A DNA stretch of 64,000 nucleotides from Cucumis sativus (GCF_000004075.3 NC_026659.2:124001-188000), one strand, 5' to 3'. Positions 37,076 to 49,281 are shown, counted from the first letter of the stretch. A program made the numbers and translations. The notes: generated by a model from the sequence alone, not told the origin.

Positions 37076-38608
37076 GGGAATGGAACCTCAATTGCTTCTA
37101 AACACACAGATGAACCAAGAAATTAGATGAAGATGATTTTAAGAAGAAAGAAAAGGGAAAGTTGGATAAGATTCTGAAATCCAATTTGTTGACTTGTAAG
37201 ATAAATGGAGTGTGAGACTGAAACAGTGGGAGTGATGTTGACATTGGTGGGTGGGATAAGACTTCAATACTTAAAAGAAGAGTGATTAACAAGTAAGGTG
37301 AACAAACCAATCAGCCATCCTACCTTCATTTCAAGATGCCTTTTTTTATCTTATGGAGGAGCCCTCTTACTTTCCAAAACCTCTTTTTTTAAAATTATTT
37401 TTATTACTTTTTGACTTCAACAGTGATCTCTCGCCAGTTAAGTTATACTTTCACATTTGATTTATTTTTAGATGTAGGGGATCCTAACTCAAGATAGATC
37501 TATGTAGGACTTTCCCTTATATTTGAAATTCTTTCTTGTAGAAATAGTCATCTTTGACTCTATAGCTCCTCATTTTGTGCTCTTTGGCAGGTCATGGCTT
37601 GGTTTAACGTGACTATTTGTGGCTACTGCGAGAGAATCACTAGAGTGAGAGATAGATAGATACATGTGAAATGTGACATTCAAAAGGGAATGATGGTGTT
37701 GAAAGGGGTGATTTGTAACTCCGGAGGATCTCTCGTTGGTCTTGTTCTCCCTTTTGACCCTTTTGTTTGTCAAAAGGGAGCATCAGATACCCACTGTCTT
37801 TGCCAGTGTTGCTGCCGGAGAAACCTTCTGGTTTCCTCCTTTTTGATTCCTATATGGATAATTGTTGATTAACCTACTCTCCATTGTTGCCATTCTTTCG
37901 ACATAATGTGGTAATCAAAACAGTATTAGGTCATCTTTTATGACTCCACGGTAGAAAAGGTTACTAACAAGTATTTAATCCCTTGAAAAGAAGGGGGCGT
38001 AGAGGGTTGAAAGTTGAAAGAATCGATAAAGAAAAAAGGAACGAGCCAAACCTGATTGAACCCGGTTGGACTTAAGGGATGAGAAACCGAAGAAACTCTT
38101 TACAAACAGAAACAACCACAAACAAATCACTATCAATATTTAGGCCTCAAAGACAAATAAATAATAATAATGATAATAATAATAATCACAATAATGAGAA
38201 TGAAAATGAAAATTTAGCAAAGAATGCATAACGAAAATTAGGAATGTTTGATTAATAAGTTCAGACAAATCCAGGGTTGAACTCAGAAAATTCCCAACAA
38301 TTGCTGGAGAGATCTCTAAACAAGCTCTCTACTTTAATGACACTTGTGAAGAAGCCCAAAAATTGATGAAAACATAATTTGTCAACTAAGCCTTTACTCT
38401 TCTTCTTCTTTCTTTCTTTTTTTTCTTTTTTTCTTTTTTTTTTTTGGTCTCATCTTCTTTGCTTGGATGAGGCAGACCACCACTATACGTGTACAGTTTC
38501 ATTCTTCAAAATATTATACCAGCTACTCCATGAAGCTGCTGCTGTATACAAGATGAATCAAGACTTCATGTTCTAACCTCCCAATAAAAGTACCTGTGCT
38601 CCGTCCTT
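37076..38608. other. Intergenic region between Yippee copy 2 and the MFS gene
   Basis: Contains the promoter side of Yippee copy 2, a 12-bp perfect inverted repeat at 37747-37780, and an AAT-rich microsatellite near 38161-38185. The part from about 38.38 kb up to the MFS stop codon has a long T/C tract and is probably the MFS 3' UTR. No gene is supported. Confidence 0.5.
37747..37780. repeat. 12-bp perfect inverted repeat
   Basis: CTCCCTTTTGAC, a 10-base pyrimidine-rich spacer, then the exact reverse complement GTCAAAAGGGAG. It is a short foldback with no flanking gene to explain it and too short to call a microRNA precursor. Confidence 0.75.
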
Positions 38609-41600
38609 CTAGATGTTTAACGGATCTGCCTCGGTATTCTTATCGCTTAATGCCCAGTCTCCACTCTCTGTAACAAGGTCCAACAGAAATGTTTAAGTTG
38701 CCTGGTTAAGGAAATGCTTGAAAATACTTTTACATATTAAAATCATTAGTTATACAACGCTTTCTATGAAGTGCTTTGCCTAAATCATCCTTGAAAATGG
38801 CTCTCCAAATGCAACTTTACGGTGGGAGTAAGAAGCATTTATCATTACAAGCTTCTCACCACTCACAGAAACTGAATCTAGCAGGTCATTAGAAATGTCA
38901 AAATCTTAGAGCATTAGAACAATACTACGTACTTGGTTTCTCAACGATTGCTTGAAGCCGCCTTTGTAGGATCGACGCCACAAAAAGGAAAATGGAGCAC
39001 ATGCCAAACATCACAGTGATAGGGAAAGCATCCACCTTCAAGGACAAAGGAAAAACAAAAAAGGTTAAGAAGATGAGAATTTTTTATCCCATGGATCCAG
39101 CAATTGGATTAGATTTGTCGCATATGTTTGGGTAGGAGTAGAGTAACACAGAACTGCTTGAAAACAGAAGGCAATATATGGAGGGTTATTCAGTGACATA
39201 CATTATAAAGCACCACACACACGAAGATGTTGAGAGGAATGCGGAAGAAGTTCATGATAGTACTTCTAGCCTCCTCAGGGATGTACTGGGATCTCATCTT
39301 CATTATGGAAGGCCAAAATATGCCAACGCAGGACTCAAAAGCACAGAAACCAAGCAACTGAATACAGCCTGAGAAGGAGATGCTTCCACCTTTCACATCT
39401 GATGGAGCTACCAAGAACTGCCACAGCGAGAAAAGTCAGAGAAAAAGAAAACAAACATTAATGTAAACCAGATCTAACTACTTTGGGGATAAAAAAAATT
39501 CTTCCACATACACTGGTCACAATTGGAAGTACAAGAGAGGCAGATGAGACAACAAAAACAATCTGCATGTAGCTCTCAACTTTTGGTGTGTTTCGAGCCA
39601 TCAACCTAGATGCAAGGGAACTTCCAAGCATTGAAGCTAACATGAATGTCGCAAAGATAAAGCCATGGGGAATATCCTCATTATTTGGGCTAAGAGCAGG
39701 TGTCCAGAGGAACACAAAGGTGTACATTGAACCTTCAAATAGAGACTGGATAGCACCCAGCAGTGCGATCTTCTCATCTGACCAAGAGAAAATTTAAAAT
39801 GAGTTGGTATATCTTAAAGAAATCACAGTTAAGATGTTTCTCTTTTTAAGGAAAAAAGAAGAAAGGGGGGAAAATCAGTTGACGGAATAATACTTATACT
39901 CGAGTGGATTGGTCGTGGAAAATTTATAAGATTTCTTATTGAAGTATTTATGGTGGGGGGGAAACTAAAACTCTTGCTAAGACGTTGGGCTTTCAGGAAA
40001 TGCAATCAACTGAAAAAAAATATAAGCATGAAAATCTGAGAGAATACCAGATGCAATCGCAACAGCAGCCCCCCTGAACTGGGTGAGCAAATCCTTATTC
40101 TCTGATGGATCCCCATAGTTTTCAGTCCATGATGACATAATAATGGCCATACCAATTGCAAGAAAGCATGCAGCAGCATCAAAAGGTGCCACTGGTCCAA
40201 GAGACAGACTATCGACTAGTACATTCCCAAACAACCCAGCAATAATTGCAACAAGACCATTGCCAAGAAATATAGCCTTTGAGAATGTAATAGACAACCA
40301 TTGCTGTTCAAAGCCCCTCTGCAGGAAAGAAAGAGAATGGAGCAAGAAACGTATTATTATATTTAAAACTATCAACCAATAGGTACAATCAGTGAAATGT
40401 TCGTCACCAAGACACATTTACAAGCATTATGCTAATGAATTAGGGAACCAAAAATGTGAGCCAAAAATTTCCAAAAAGATTATTACACTGCATATTAGTG
40501 AAAACGGGTTTCCATCCTATAAATAGAATCAGTTACTGCATTAAGGTGACAAGAATTCAAGCAGACAAAAGTTATCCAGTAATACATCACGTTCACGAAT
40601 CAAACCAACTGAAAGAAGAAAACTCCAATGGTATAGTTTTTAACTAGTGAAGGAACACTAGAGTGAATTGGAATAAGAAACCACGGTTGAATCAATGGGC
40701 ACTTTTTACCATTAGTCACAACATCCCACTGAATTCACTCTATTTGAATGAGACAATGCCAAGCTTTAGAGCTTATTGCTGTGTATAAGGTGATAGTGAT
40801 TTCAATCATCACTTGGTGGTCATTGGAAACAATGAATCTAAAAGACAATGCCAAGCATTAGAGTTTATTGCTCTGCATAAGGTGATTGTCATTTCAATCA
40901 TCACTTAGTGGTCATTGGAAACAATGAATCTAAAAGCCTAAGCTGATAGGTGACAGTAAGTTTTATTTCTTAACGTCACCGGTTGTTCAGTCAGAAAACA
41001 TCACATAAGCAAGCTAAATAAAATTTAAAGACAGTGACGTGGAATCCTTGCCTTATTGTGCTCTGCAACAAGCCATGACTCAAATGCTGAAAATAGGAGC
41101 GAAGTGGCAATACCTCCCAAAACACGGCCCAACATTAGAACCTTGTATTCAGGAGAATGCTTGGTGACGCAACTCAGAATGTATGTAATACAATAAGTAA
41201 TGCAAGCCCTCTTTCGACCTCTGAAGTAGAAAACATGAATGCATCAATAATTGAAAAGAGGTTTCCCTCGATAAATTTGGTGACATTAACCAATTTTGGA
41301 GGTACAAAAAAGACTCACTGTTTGTCAGCAAGAGAACCAACAATTGTACCAAACAACATGGAGGACCCAAAACCAGCAATGAAAAGCTGACCGATCTCTC
41401 CTTTACCAAAGCCATACTGACTGTAAAGGTAGTATACGTACGGGCCCTGCAACCAGTCCCCAGCTGTTGCGACATGAACAATAACACATTAGATCAATCA
41501 TTACACATGATATTGATAATCAAAACAATAAACATATACAAACTTTCAAGGTAAAAAAAAATGTAGAAGATATGTAGCTCTAGCTCGTAAGGGAAAACGA

Positions 41601-42332
41601 CATCAACCGTGCCAGAAGAATCAAGATCGTAGCTACAAAAATTACTATCAAGAGAGCTAAATTGAAAGAGCAATGGCATTATACACTACACTTAGAAGAA
41701 ACGAGAACATAGCGATGATTTCATATCATGAATTGTCGGTGGATCCAGATCCAATCCCCAACCGAAGAGAGGGGAGAGAAATTAATCGGCATCTCGTCCA
41801 AAACACTTCCTCTCAACCTATCAGCAACCAATTGCGTCTCTAACTATTATAATTAACGCTCTGTCCTCCCTTAATTCCATCGCTTGTCAACGTGAGACAG
41901 CAAAACAACAAAATGCGCAATAGTTTCAATTAAAACATCAAGAGTCACATTAAAAAAAAAAAAAAACACACACACACAGATCGAACAATACAACAGTCAA
42001 GAACCGAACAAATTCAGATCATATCGAAAGGCATCAAGTGTAGACACACACGTAGAGAGATCCAAGGAAACAGTGGGTGATAGTGACAATAATTAGAAGG
42101 AATTAAAGAAGATAGAAGGGGAAAATGAGAGCAGATCTGGAAGAAAATAAGAAAAAGAGAAAAAAGGAACAGAATACGCACCCATCATAAGAGAATAAAC
42201 AAGAAGGTAATTGTTCTTGAAGGCATTGAAAGCGGATGGTGTATTGATCCGGTCCTTGTTGGTTTTGGTGAGCTCGAGAGCTACAACAACTAGAGACAAT
42301 GCTCCAAACACCAAGAAGTAGAAAATCTCCAT
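38609..42332 (-). CDS. MFS transporter, molybdate-anion transporter-like (MFSD5 family)
   Basis: Predicted 459-residue membrane protein from eight exons: 42332-42182, 41463-41319, 41220-41052, 40318-40048, 39777-39512, 39417-39202, 39035-38933 and 38667-38609. Intron 3 uses a GC donor (AAG/GCAAGG); the others are GT-AG. The N-terminal segment MEIFYFLVFGALSLVVVALEL is the first membrane helix. The family hallmark MMAGDWLQGPYVYYLYSQYG and the loop GSLADKQGRKRA follow, then further helices such as LGRVLGGIATSLLFSAFESW and FIFATFMLASMLGSSLASRLM. Relatives are the molybdate-anion transporter of green algae (MOT2) and animal MFSD5. Transport of molybdate by this copy is inferred from the family, not shown. 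It probably sits in the plasma or an internal membrane. Confidence 0.92.
40751..40934. repeat. 92-bp direct tandem duplication in an MFS intron
   Basis: Two units, 40751-40842 and 40843-40934, both begin AGACAATGCCAAGC and end GAAACAATGAATCTAAA, differing at a handful of bases. They lie in intron 3, the one with the GC donor, about 120 bp inside the intron from that donor. Confidence 0.9.
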
Positions 42333-44084
42333 TGAAGAACAATGAGAGAAAGAGAAAGAGAGAAGCTCCAACGGGCGTCCCTCTGTTAGAAAGTGAGATT
42401 GAAATGGTAAGAGAGAAAGAAGATGAAAGCGTTTGTTATATACTCAGATGCAATAGCGAGCGAGCCAGGTAGTGTGTGTTCAATTAATTACTTAAATCCC
42501 TTTTATTTTTCCCCCTAATTAAATAATTATTTTCCTAATTAATTCCAACGATGATTTAAGTATTTTGGAATCTCTTAATTGTACGTTTGACTTTCGTGTT
42601 AAATCGAAAAAAGAAAAGCGAAGAAAATAAGCTAAGCTGATGGGCGGTGTATGGGTGTTAGCGTGCGTGATGCAGTAGAGAACTAATACCCAAGGACGCG
42701 GTTTGAGAGGTCGTGTGGATGTGACGGACACGTGGCTGAACACTGACCGTCGGATGGGAGTACGAACTTGTCGGTGGTGATTACATTCTTTCCCGCGTAC
42801 GTCGGGAGAAGGCGGAGACGCATAACTCCGTCGGTGGATGTCACGCGCGAATTACGTAATTTAAGTATTAATATAATATTTATACTTCGCGACAAAATAA
42901 ATTGTAATGATTTTTCTTTTTTTTTTTTTGTTATTAATTAGTTTTTTGTGGTATTGTTTTGCTAACATGTTTAAACAGTTTAGGATGCTAAATAATGGAA
43001 ACATCTCTTCCATCTTTGTGTGTATTGATTGCTTTGTTAGTAAAAGGAAGTGGAAATAAAAAGTCCTTTAAGCATAGGCTATATCCAACCCAAAGAAAAA
43101 AGAGAAAACTATAGGCTACATCCCATGTTATTTCATTTATGGTCTAATAACAAGTGCTAAAGTTTGATGGAAAACAATAGTTGTAATTAATAATTTTCCA
43201 TTCCACCCCACTTCTCGGTTCATTCAAAACAGTGGTTGTATAACACCACACCCATACACCCCCCAAATTTGTACTTTTCTTTTGACTCTTTTGTAATTAA
43301 ATCGTTATAGAGTTTATAAGCAAAATGGACAAATTTTTTATGATTTAAATTTAATTTCAAGTAGATAAATTAAAATATTATTAAAGAATCGAAAACATTT
43401 TACTCGTTGTATTCCTAAATTGGTTTTTATTTATAAATTTTAATTTTCAAACCTTTTACTCATTCTAATCTCTCTCACATCTCCATCACTATCTCTCTCT
43501 TTAACTTTAGCATCTTGAGATTTTTTTTTTCTTAATTGAGAATATGGTATTTTAAGTTAGGATAGCCTATAGAAAACACTATGAATCGATGTTTAGATGA
43601 TAATTTTATTATAATTGACTTTAATAGATCGATGTTATAATCTTTGAAACTTTGGACTTAGATATTTATAAGAAAAAAAAGGCTCACTTCAAAACTTTAG
43701 TCTTCAAAATTCGAAGTTTATTTTCTCCCCTAAATTGAAAGGTAACGCAAGGCTTCCTGATTATAGAATTTTTTGAAGAAATTTGCATGAGCGTTAGCGT
43801 AGTTTCTTTTGGGCCATTATTTTAACTTGAGGTTGGGCCAAAGTTGGTTTAGGCTCGACCTTTTTTGGCCCACCTTTATACGTCGGACGAGTCGGATTAG
43901 CCATTGAGCTCGCCTCATCATCATCGTTAAATTTGACCAAATATGCAAAGATGGATGTTTGAGAGAGAGTTGCATATTTGTGGAGTTATTTTGTAAAGAT
44001 AAAAATAGAAGAAGAAAACAAAATGATACTTTTCCCTGTGATGATTACAATTGTGTGTTAATTCCTAAAATGCATATTGATTTT
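42333..44084. other. MFS gene promoter and intergenic spacer
   Basis: 42333-42440 is the probable 5' UTR of the MFS gene. 42600-42860 is richer in GC, with several CpG-containing motifs (CACGTGG at 42730-42736, ACGCGCG near 42842). The rest is AT-rich. No gene is supported. Confidence 0.5.
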
Positions 44085-45515
44085 CTATAGTGTATTTGTT
44101 CCGAAAGAGTGAGAAATAGAATCGGAAGATTCATCATTTTTTCTGAGTCCCAATTTCAAAAGCCCATATAGTTTCATACTTAAATTGTCTTTGAAAACAA
44201 ATCGTCTGGATCCAATCCCGTCCTCACCATGAATCTCCCGCCCACCCGATGTCCATTTGAATCCATTCCCGCTGCCGTCCATTTGCAGAGCTGTTATGAT
44301 GGATTTCAAGGCTCGCGATGGGGAGCTTCGATTCGCTATCATGATCTCGCCAATCTCAGCCGGGCTCATGCTGCCTCCATTCTGAAATATCTCCTCCACT
44401 TGAGAGAACAGCTTGTGATCCTTTACCCCCAAATGGCTCATCGCTAATGTCTTGAACGTCGAGAAATCACACGCCGGAAATTGAAGATGAACATCCACCC
44501 GTCCTGGCCTCAGTGCCGCTTCATCAATCCCACTCTTATCGCTCATCGTGAACACCACCACACGCTCTTCGCCGCAGTACGATGCAATGCCGTCCATGAA
44601 GTTTAGTACACCCGACACGCTCGTCGCCGTCGATCTTTTCATTAGATGACGATCAAGATCCTCCACGAGAATCAGCGACTTCGGCGTCGTTTGAAGCAGC
44701 AGGGTCGTCATGTCGGAATCGCTTGAGATTTTCGACATGTCGATGCTGTAGATATCGTACTGCAGGAATTTCGCCATCGCCGCCACGAAGCTTGATTTCC
44801 CCGTCCCTGGCTGACCGTAAAGTAGGAAGCTTCGTTTCCACACGCGGCCTAGTTTGTGGTAGTATTGCTTTGATTTCAGGAACTGTTCGAGATCGGATTT
44901 TACCTTGTTCTTCAAATCGGCGTCCATCACCACTGTACCGAATGTTGCCGGGTGCGTAAAGGGGACCGCTTTCCACCGTCTTGCACCGCCGTCCACGTTG
45001 ATGTGCATCTTGATTTCTCTCTTCTGTTGTTCAATCTCGTCGGTAATGGAGAGGATGTGTTGGAAGTACTGGCGGAATATTCTGCGCTTATCATCCTTCC
45101 TCAACTTGAGAAGGAGCGAAAAAAGGTTGTTCTGCCGATGATGATCAGTATGCATCTCGATTTTCCAGCGGAGTTTTGCCCCGAGGAAGGAATCATGAAC
45201 TGTTTGATTGGTGTCAAGGCGGAGGAAAATATCGCCGGGTTTTGCACCGCAAAATATGTTGGCAAAATTGGAATCCTCAAGGGAAGGTAAGGAATGAAGG
45301 TAGGTATGTACACGGAGGTAGAGTTGATTGTGCTGTAGATTCTCATCGAATTGGGGAATTCTGTAGAATTGATAGACATGGAAGTAGTCTGTAATCGCTT
45401 GAAAACCCTTGACTATCATGTAAACCAGAGAGGTTTTGGTTATAAAACGAAAACCCAAAACCAAAACAAAAGCGAAGAACAAGGAAGAACCTAGTGCTGT
45501 GGTGAGAAACCCCAT
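44085..45515 (-). CDS. BCS1-type AAA-ATPase, At2g46620-like, intronless
   Basis: Single-exon gene for a 476-residue protein, counting from the ATG at 45515 (MGFLTTALGSSLFFAF). An in-frame ATG at 45659 would add 48 residues, but these translate a short 7-bp tandem repeat and are unlike the family, so the shorter start is preferred. The N-terminus is one membrane helix (about residues 8-25), followed by the plant AAA N-terminal domain with FHVYQFYRIP. The ATPase core has Walker A GQPGTGKSS at 234-242, Walker B LILVED at 281-286 and RPGRVDVHLQFP at 337-347. The place of the usual sensor-1 Asn (VFTTNH in relatives) reads VFTMSD. Plant members are membrane-anchored ATPases of mitochondria or ER. 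They are mostly stress-related and their substrates are unknown. Intronless genes are usual in this plant family. Confidence 0.88.
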   Translation of the reverse strand: MGFLTTALGSSLFFAFVLVLGFRFITKTSLVYMIVKGFQAITDYFHVYQFYRIPQFDENLQHNQLYLRVHTYLHSLPSLEDSNFANIFCGAKPGDIFLRLDTNQTVHDSFLGAKLRWKIEMHTDHHRQNNLFSLLLKLRKDDKRRIFRQYFQHILSITDEIEQQKREIKMHINVDGGARRWKAVPFTHPATFGTVVMDADLKNKVKSDLEQFLKSKQYYHKLGRVWKRSFLLYGQPGTGKSSFVAAMAKFLQYDIYSIDMSKISSDSDMTTLLLQTTPKSLILVEDLDRHLMKRSTATSVSGVLNFMDGIASYCGEERVVVFTMSDKSGIDEAALRPGRVDVHLQFPACDFSTFKTLAMSHLGVKDHKLFSQVEEIFQNGGSMSPAEIGEIMIANRSSPSRALKSIITALQMDGSGNGFKWTSGGREIHGEDGIGSRRFVFKDNLSMKLYGLLKLGLRKNDESSDSISHSFGTNTL

Positions 45516-45572
45516 GATGAAGAACAAGAAAAGGAGAAAACTATGCTCTGTCTGGAGGGATGAACACCAACC

Positions 45573-45601
45573 TCCAACCTCCAACCTCCAACCTCCAACC
45601 C
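45573..45601. repeat. 7-bp tandem repeat (CCAACCT)n
   Basis: Four perfect copies of CCAACCT lie just upstream of the preferred start of the AAA-ATPase. They probably fall in its 5' UTR. If translated from the upstream ATG they would encode a Gly/Trp-rich stretch. Confidence 0.85.
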
Positions 45602-45659
45602 AGTGGTTGAAGAAGGAGAAAGAGAGCATATGGAGAGGAAATAAATGGGAATTGGGCAT

Positions 45660-46761
45660 TTGAAGACAGGAATGAAGGTATTATTTTAATGAAGGTCAAA
45701 TGAATTGGAGAGTTGGGTAAAGGAAAACGGTGCCATTAGGTTGGCTACGATGACCAGGAAGGATATGAATCAACAAGGAAGGAGAGTTGAATTGAAAACT
45801 TCAGATGGGAGGGATGATTTGTTTACTAATTATAAATACAAGTTGATTGAATTGTACTTGCAAGAGACATATCTGGAAGTTTGATTACAAACAGAGAGAT
45901 GGGTTTTGTTTGAATTGTTCAGCCAAAACTTAGAAAGAAACAAAGAAGATGCATTTCGGTTATATATTTTTTGAATAAACAATGTTTACACACACACAAT
46001 TCTAAACAAATCGATCAATTAAAAACCACGTTTATTTGCTCACATCAACCATTTTTCCACAACTTGGTCAATTCTTCAGACCTAAACTTGAAACAAATTG
46101 TCCTATGACTGCGGATAAATCAAAGATATCTAAACTCACATTGGTGAAACCTTTTTTTTCTCTCTCTCTATATGTGTGTGTAATATATATGTGAATTTAG
46201 TGACGAGAATTTTATTCCAGTCTTAAATGTTATGTGAATTATGCAAGAATTCATACATTCTTGGTTCCTAGAATTTGACAAGGGGGACAAGAAAAAATGG
46301 CATAACCTATGACGACAGAGGCAGGCCAAGCAACAAACCATAGAATCACCAAACTTCCATTTCATATATGATATTATAATCTTAAATATTTACAGATTTT
46401 AACTCACTCGATCATATCACGACCCAGCTTCAATTCCCACTATATAATCAAATCGTTGCAGCAACAACTTCTTGAACTAGAGAGAGGATTTCGACATGGC
46501 TAAATTCGACAAAAGCATACAAAAAATTAAACCAACAATGGAATAATAGAAAGATTGTCCGAGGATGACCCGGATTCATACAAAAGATTACCGACAGGGT
46601 TATCCCTATTTCTTACAGTAAAGTTGGAATATGCAACTACCAGAAACCATTCAGAACTTCAAAATTTCAGATTGGAGACAAACCCATCGAACCAAGGATG
46701 CATCCAATGGTAAATATGTCCTGTTTAATACTAAAACGAGTTGCTGTGCCCCTTAGGGTTT
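45660..46761. other. Spacer between the two AAA-ATPase genes
   Basis: Holds the promoter of the BCS1-type gene (from 45660) and, from about 46.4 kb, the probable 3' UTR of the minus-strand MSP1-type gene. Short CT and GT runs near 46156-46180 are the only other features. Confidence 0.5.
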
Positions 46762-49281
46762 TCACGAATCTCGGGTATCAGATTGGATATTCAAGATTTG
46801 GGAGACCACTAGCTTGGAGAGTTCACTTATTGCTGCTTGAACCTCATAATCACCAGCTTCCCTGTGACCTGTCCACCCAGATGAGTTAGAGCTCAATCCC
46901 GTGTATTCGCTTGCAGCAACCTTTGTCTTTGTGGATGTAGCAAGAACCTTTTCCAAATCTGACTGTGACAGTGGTCTCGGTTCCTAAGAACCCACATATC
47001 ATGCGAAGGTCAGTAACATTCAAGACCCCACCATAAATAGCAAACGAACTCATACTCGATGTCAATGGCAATATGGAGACTCAAAATTTCATCACCAAGA
47101 TATTATATAAACCCCCCAAGTAAACGAAAGATCAATAACAATAACAAAAATAACAAAGAGCTTCCATAAAAAATCTTAATTTCCAAAATCAAATTGTCTA
47201 GTACCCTACACATCGTCAATCCTCACAGGAGAAATATTCCCATAGGTTATTTTTCTTTTCCCCGTCCATTATCTCCACTGGATAATATTAGCCAGTAGAT
47301 GGACAGGTCATAAAACAATATAACTATCTCGTAAGCCCTTGAAAGATGAAAACATAAATGATCAGCATCCAAAATTCATTGTCCTATAGGGAGCACCAGT
47401 AGCATAGATATGAATCCCATAAGAAGGGATATAAATCTCATCTTGAAAGCAGCCTAAGTGGCAAAGTATGTAAACATTTGGTTATCAACTTCAATACCTT
47501 TACCCCAGCAGGAAGAAGCAAGTAACTATGAACACGTTTTATAACCATTTTGTTTATAGTTTTTGGTTTTTGAAAATCGTGTTTGTTTACTTCCACAACT
47601 TCTTTTACCATGGTTTTTATCGTTCCTAACTAAACAGGTGAACTTTCAGTTAAATTCCAACAACAAAAGCAAGTTTTTAATAATTAGTCTTTTCAATTTT
47701 CAAAATTTAGATTGGTTTATAAAAAGATTCTTAATAGGTATTGGGTGAAACTAGAGTGGAAGTAATGTGCATCAGCTTCATTTGAAAAACTAAACAGTTA
47801 TCAAATGAGACCTAAACAGAAGGGAAGGGAGGAGGAAAGGTGATGAATGTACTCACAGAAGATTGTTTTCCCTTCTTCTCTTCATCAAGGAGATCCCTGA
47901 TCGGAAAATAAGCAGCTTTCTTGCACAGTTCAAGAATATCTGAACCCGTGTACCCCTCACACAAGCTTGCCACACGGTCATAATCTATATTGTTTTCAAC
48001 CCGCTCACCCTTCAAAATCACCTTTAATATCTCTACTCTCTCCCTCCGGTCAGGTATCCCAATCTCAAAGGCTTGTGGAAGACGCCGAAGTATAGCTTCA
48101 TCTAGTTCAGATGGGCGATTAGTAGCAGCAAGGACCATCACACGGGCACTCTCTATAAGAATGGATATGACACATCAGAACTGAAGAGCAGCTATAATGA
48201 ATAAAGTTGCACAATCACAATCCACAAAATCCTCCTGCTGACAGAAAATAAGGACAAAATAGGTTAAATTATGACTCACGATCTGTGGTAAATCCATCCC
48301 ATAAAGCCATGAACTCAGTCTTCATGTTTGTCATTGCTTCATGATCTGTAGTTCGTCGCTGACCCAAAAAACTATCCACCTCATCGATGAATATAATAGC
48401 AGGCTGGAGCTTATAAGCCAAGCTAAACACAGCAGCCACTGAAAAGTCATGCCAGGCAACAACCAATCAGGCATAAGTAGTTAATAAAGCATCAACAAAT
48501 CCAAGGAACAAATATATCATTAATATCATTCGTATCAAGACATAGAACAGGAGCGTATATATCATTCATATCCAAGAAAAGCTTCACCAAATCCCTAAAC
48601 TAACCTAGCTTTTGCGCATCTCCAAACCACTTGCTCATCAGATTTGAAATCCTGACATTGATGAAAACAGCTCCAGATTCCTTTGCAATAGCTTTTGCCA
48701 GCATTGTTTTCCCAGTACCAGGAGGCCCATACAACAAAACTCCTTTCTGCGGACCAAGAAGCTTCCCATGTGAAAATAACTCGGGCCTCTTCAGTGGAAG
48801 TATCACCAGTTCAATCAAAGCCTGCTTGATACTCTCCAGACCTCCAATGGAATTAAACTCCACATCAATATGATCGGGGTTTATAACATCACAGGCAATC
48901 ACATCCTGGTTAAAATGTAAGCAAGTCAGGAGTGAAACAAAAACGTATTGGTGCCTCGAGAAACAAAAACCCAATTGAATTCAACTCACAGATAACTCAA
49001 AATCAAAACCCACATAACAAAATTCACATTACTACAAGAGAACGAAGGATTATGAAAAAAGGTGAGGTGGGGGGGATTACCTCGTAAGGGTTGGTTTGGA
49101 TAAGAGGGCGGCCCAAACGTTTAGCAATTTCCTTCTTGTGCTCCAGAGCCTTCTTGGAGGCCTCGCGGTTGGGGTCGAGATGGCGTAGACCAGCGAAGAG
49201 AACCAAGCAGCTCAAGGCAGCGCTGGCTGCGTAGAGAATCAATTCCTGTACGAACCTCGTCTCCGACGAACCGCTCCCCAT
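46762..49281 (-). CDS. MSP1/ATAD1-type AAA-ATPase
   Basis: Predicted 392-residue protein from five exons: 49281-49081, 48905-48605, 48438-48280, 48152-47857 and 46983-46762. The N-terminus has a membrane helix ([20 protein letters not shown], about residues 13-32). The AAA domain has Walker A GPPGTGKT, Walker B IIFIDEVD, sensor-1 LAATNRP and the arginine finger region [18 protein letters not shown]. The order, the FNSIGGL motif before the core and the length fit yeast Msp1 and human ATAD1. Those enzymes pull mislocalised tail-anchored proteins out of the outer mitochondrial or peroxisomal membrane. The same role here is inferred from the family. The last intron carries a MITE. Confidence 0.92.
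47531..47813. mobile_element. MITE in the last intron of the MSP1-type gene
   Basis: About 283 bp with imperfect terminal inverted repeats. The left end reads ATAACCATTTTG then TAGTTTTTGG. The right end AAAAACTAAACAGTTATCAA mirrors it. The inner parts also mirror each other, for example ACTTCCAC on the left and GTGGAAGT on the right. I recognise the pattern from memory as a repeat very common in Cucumis-type genomes, whose ends read about GTTTGATAACC. It has no coding capacity and clear divergence between the arms, so it is not recent. Confidence 0.7.

Noticed and set aside
44653-45394. Several open frames on both strands inside the BCS1-type gene
   Set aside because: Shadows of the long intronless coding frame on the minus strand.
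45516-45659. Upstream in-frame ATG giving a 524-residue AAA-ATPase
   Set aside because: The extra 48 residues include a translated 7-bp tandem repeat and lack family similarity; the ATG at 45515 matches the usual N-terminus.
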